This document shows positions 5,918-5,922 of a stretch of DNA of 5,922 bases, piece after piece (position 1 is the first letter of the stretch; each line of letters starts with the position of its first letter). The DNA comes from an uncultured Coriobacteriaceae bacterium (GTDB taxonomy: Bacteria; Actinomycetota; Coriobacteriia; Coriobacteriales; UMGS124). The position numbers and the translations under genes were made by a program. The notes under the pieces were generated by a model, which was given only the letters and a program-made list of their open reading frames with translations, did not search any database and had not been told where the DNA came from. The stretch lies in contig CACZRK010000137.1 in the NCBI GenBank assembly GCA_902783515.1, positions 1 through 5,922 of the forward strand, in the 5' to 3' direction.

Positions 5918-5922
5918 ATGAG
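5918..5922 (+). CDS. Start of an unidentified gene, cut by the window end
   Basis: Only the ATG and two further bases are present, so nothing can be said about the product. The start is supported by the purine-rich AAAGGGG 7 nt upstream and by the long regulatory-looking gap before it. Confidence 0.5.

Noticed and set aside
5607..5921. 104-codon open frame through the last intergenic region
   Set aside because: No ribosome binding site and no family resemblance. It covers the AT-rich island and hairpins and runs over the next gene's start in another frame.

Overview
The window is very GC-rich DNA with tightly packed, all-forward genes. The GC content, the codon use and the split two-gene TrkA arrangement suggest a high-GC actinobacterium, possibly of the Coriobacteriia (Olsenella/Atopobium-like). 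That placement is an inference from style and remembered family resemblance, not from a marker gene.

Positions 1-60 hold a near-perfect GC-rich palindrome that looks like the intrinsic terminator of a gene ending upstream. Immediately after it (about 72-4887) lies one compact operon for potassium uptake and its control. It contains two small TrkA-type Rossmann (RCK_N) proteins, the TrkH membrane channel subunit, a KdpD-like sensor histidine kinase and a KdpE/OmpR-like response regulator. Junctions are a 4-nt overlap, a 3-nt gap, an 8-nt overlap and a 14-nt overlap, so co-transcription and translational coupling are very likely. The TrkA proteins would gate the TrkH pore according to nucleotide binding. 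The two-component pair would sense envelope, turgor or K+ status and adjust transcription, perhaps of this same operon. No kdpFABC genes are visible, so the Kdp-type regulators appear to be attached to a Trk system.

The first TrkA gene is peculiar. Its reading frame has no ATG, GTG or TTG between the terminator and position 132, yet recognisable TrkA sequence begins near 72. It is therefore 5'-truncated, rearranged or misassembled at about position 60-72. Both TrkA proteins lack an RCK_C domain and have non-canonical glycine loops.

After a 172-nt gap comes a monocistronic-looking LOG-family (lysine decarboxylase-like, TIGR00730 type) Rossmann protein at 5060-5602. The last 320 nt (5603-5917) carry no convincing gene. 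They hold a small hairpin behind the LOG gene, an unusually AT-rich island with nested inverted repeats, and two short hairpins. They end in a good Shine-Dalgarno site and the ATG of a gene that continues beyond the window.
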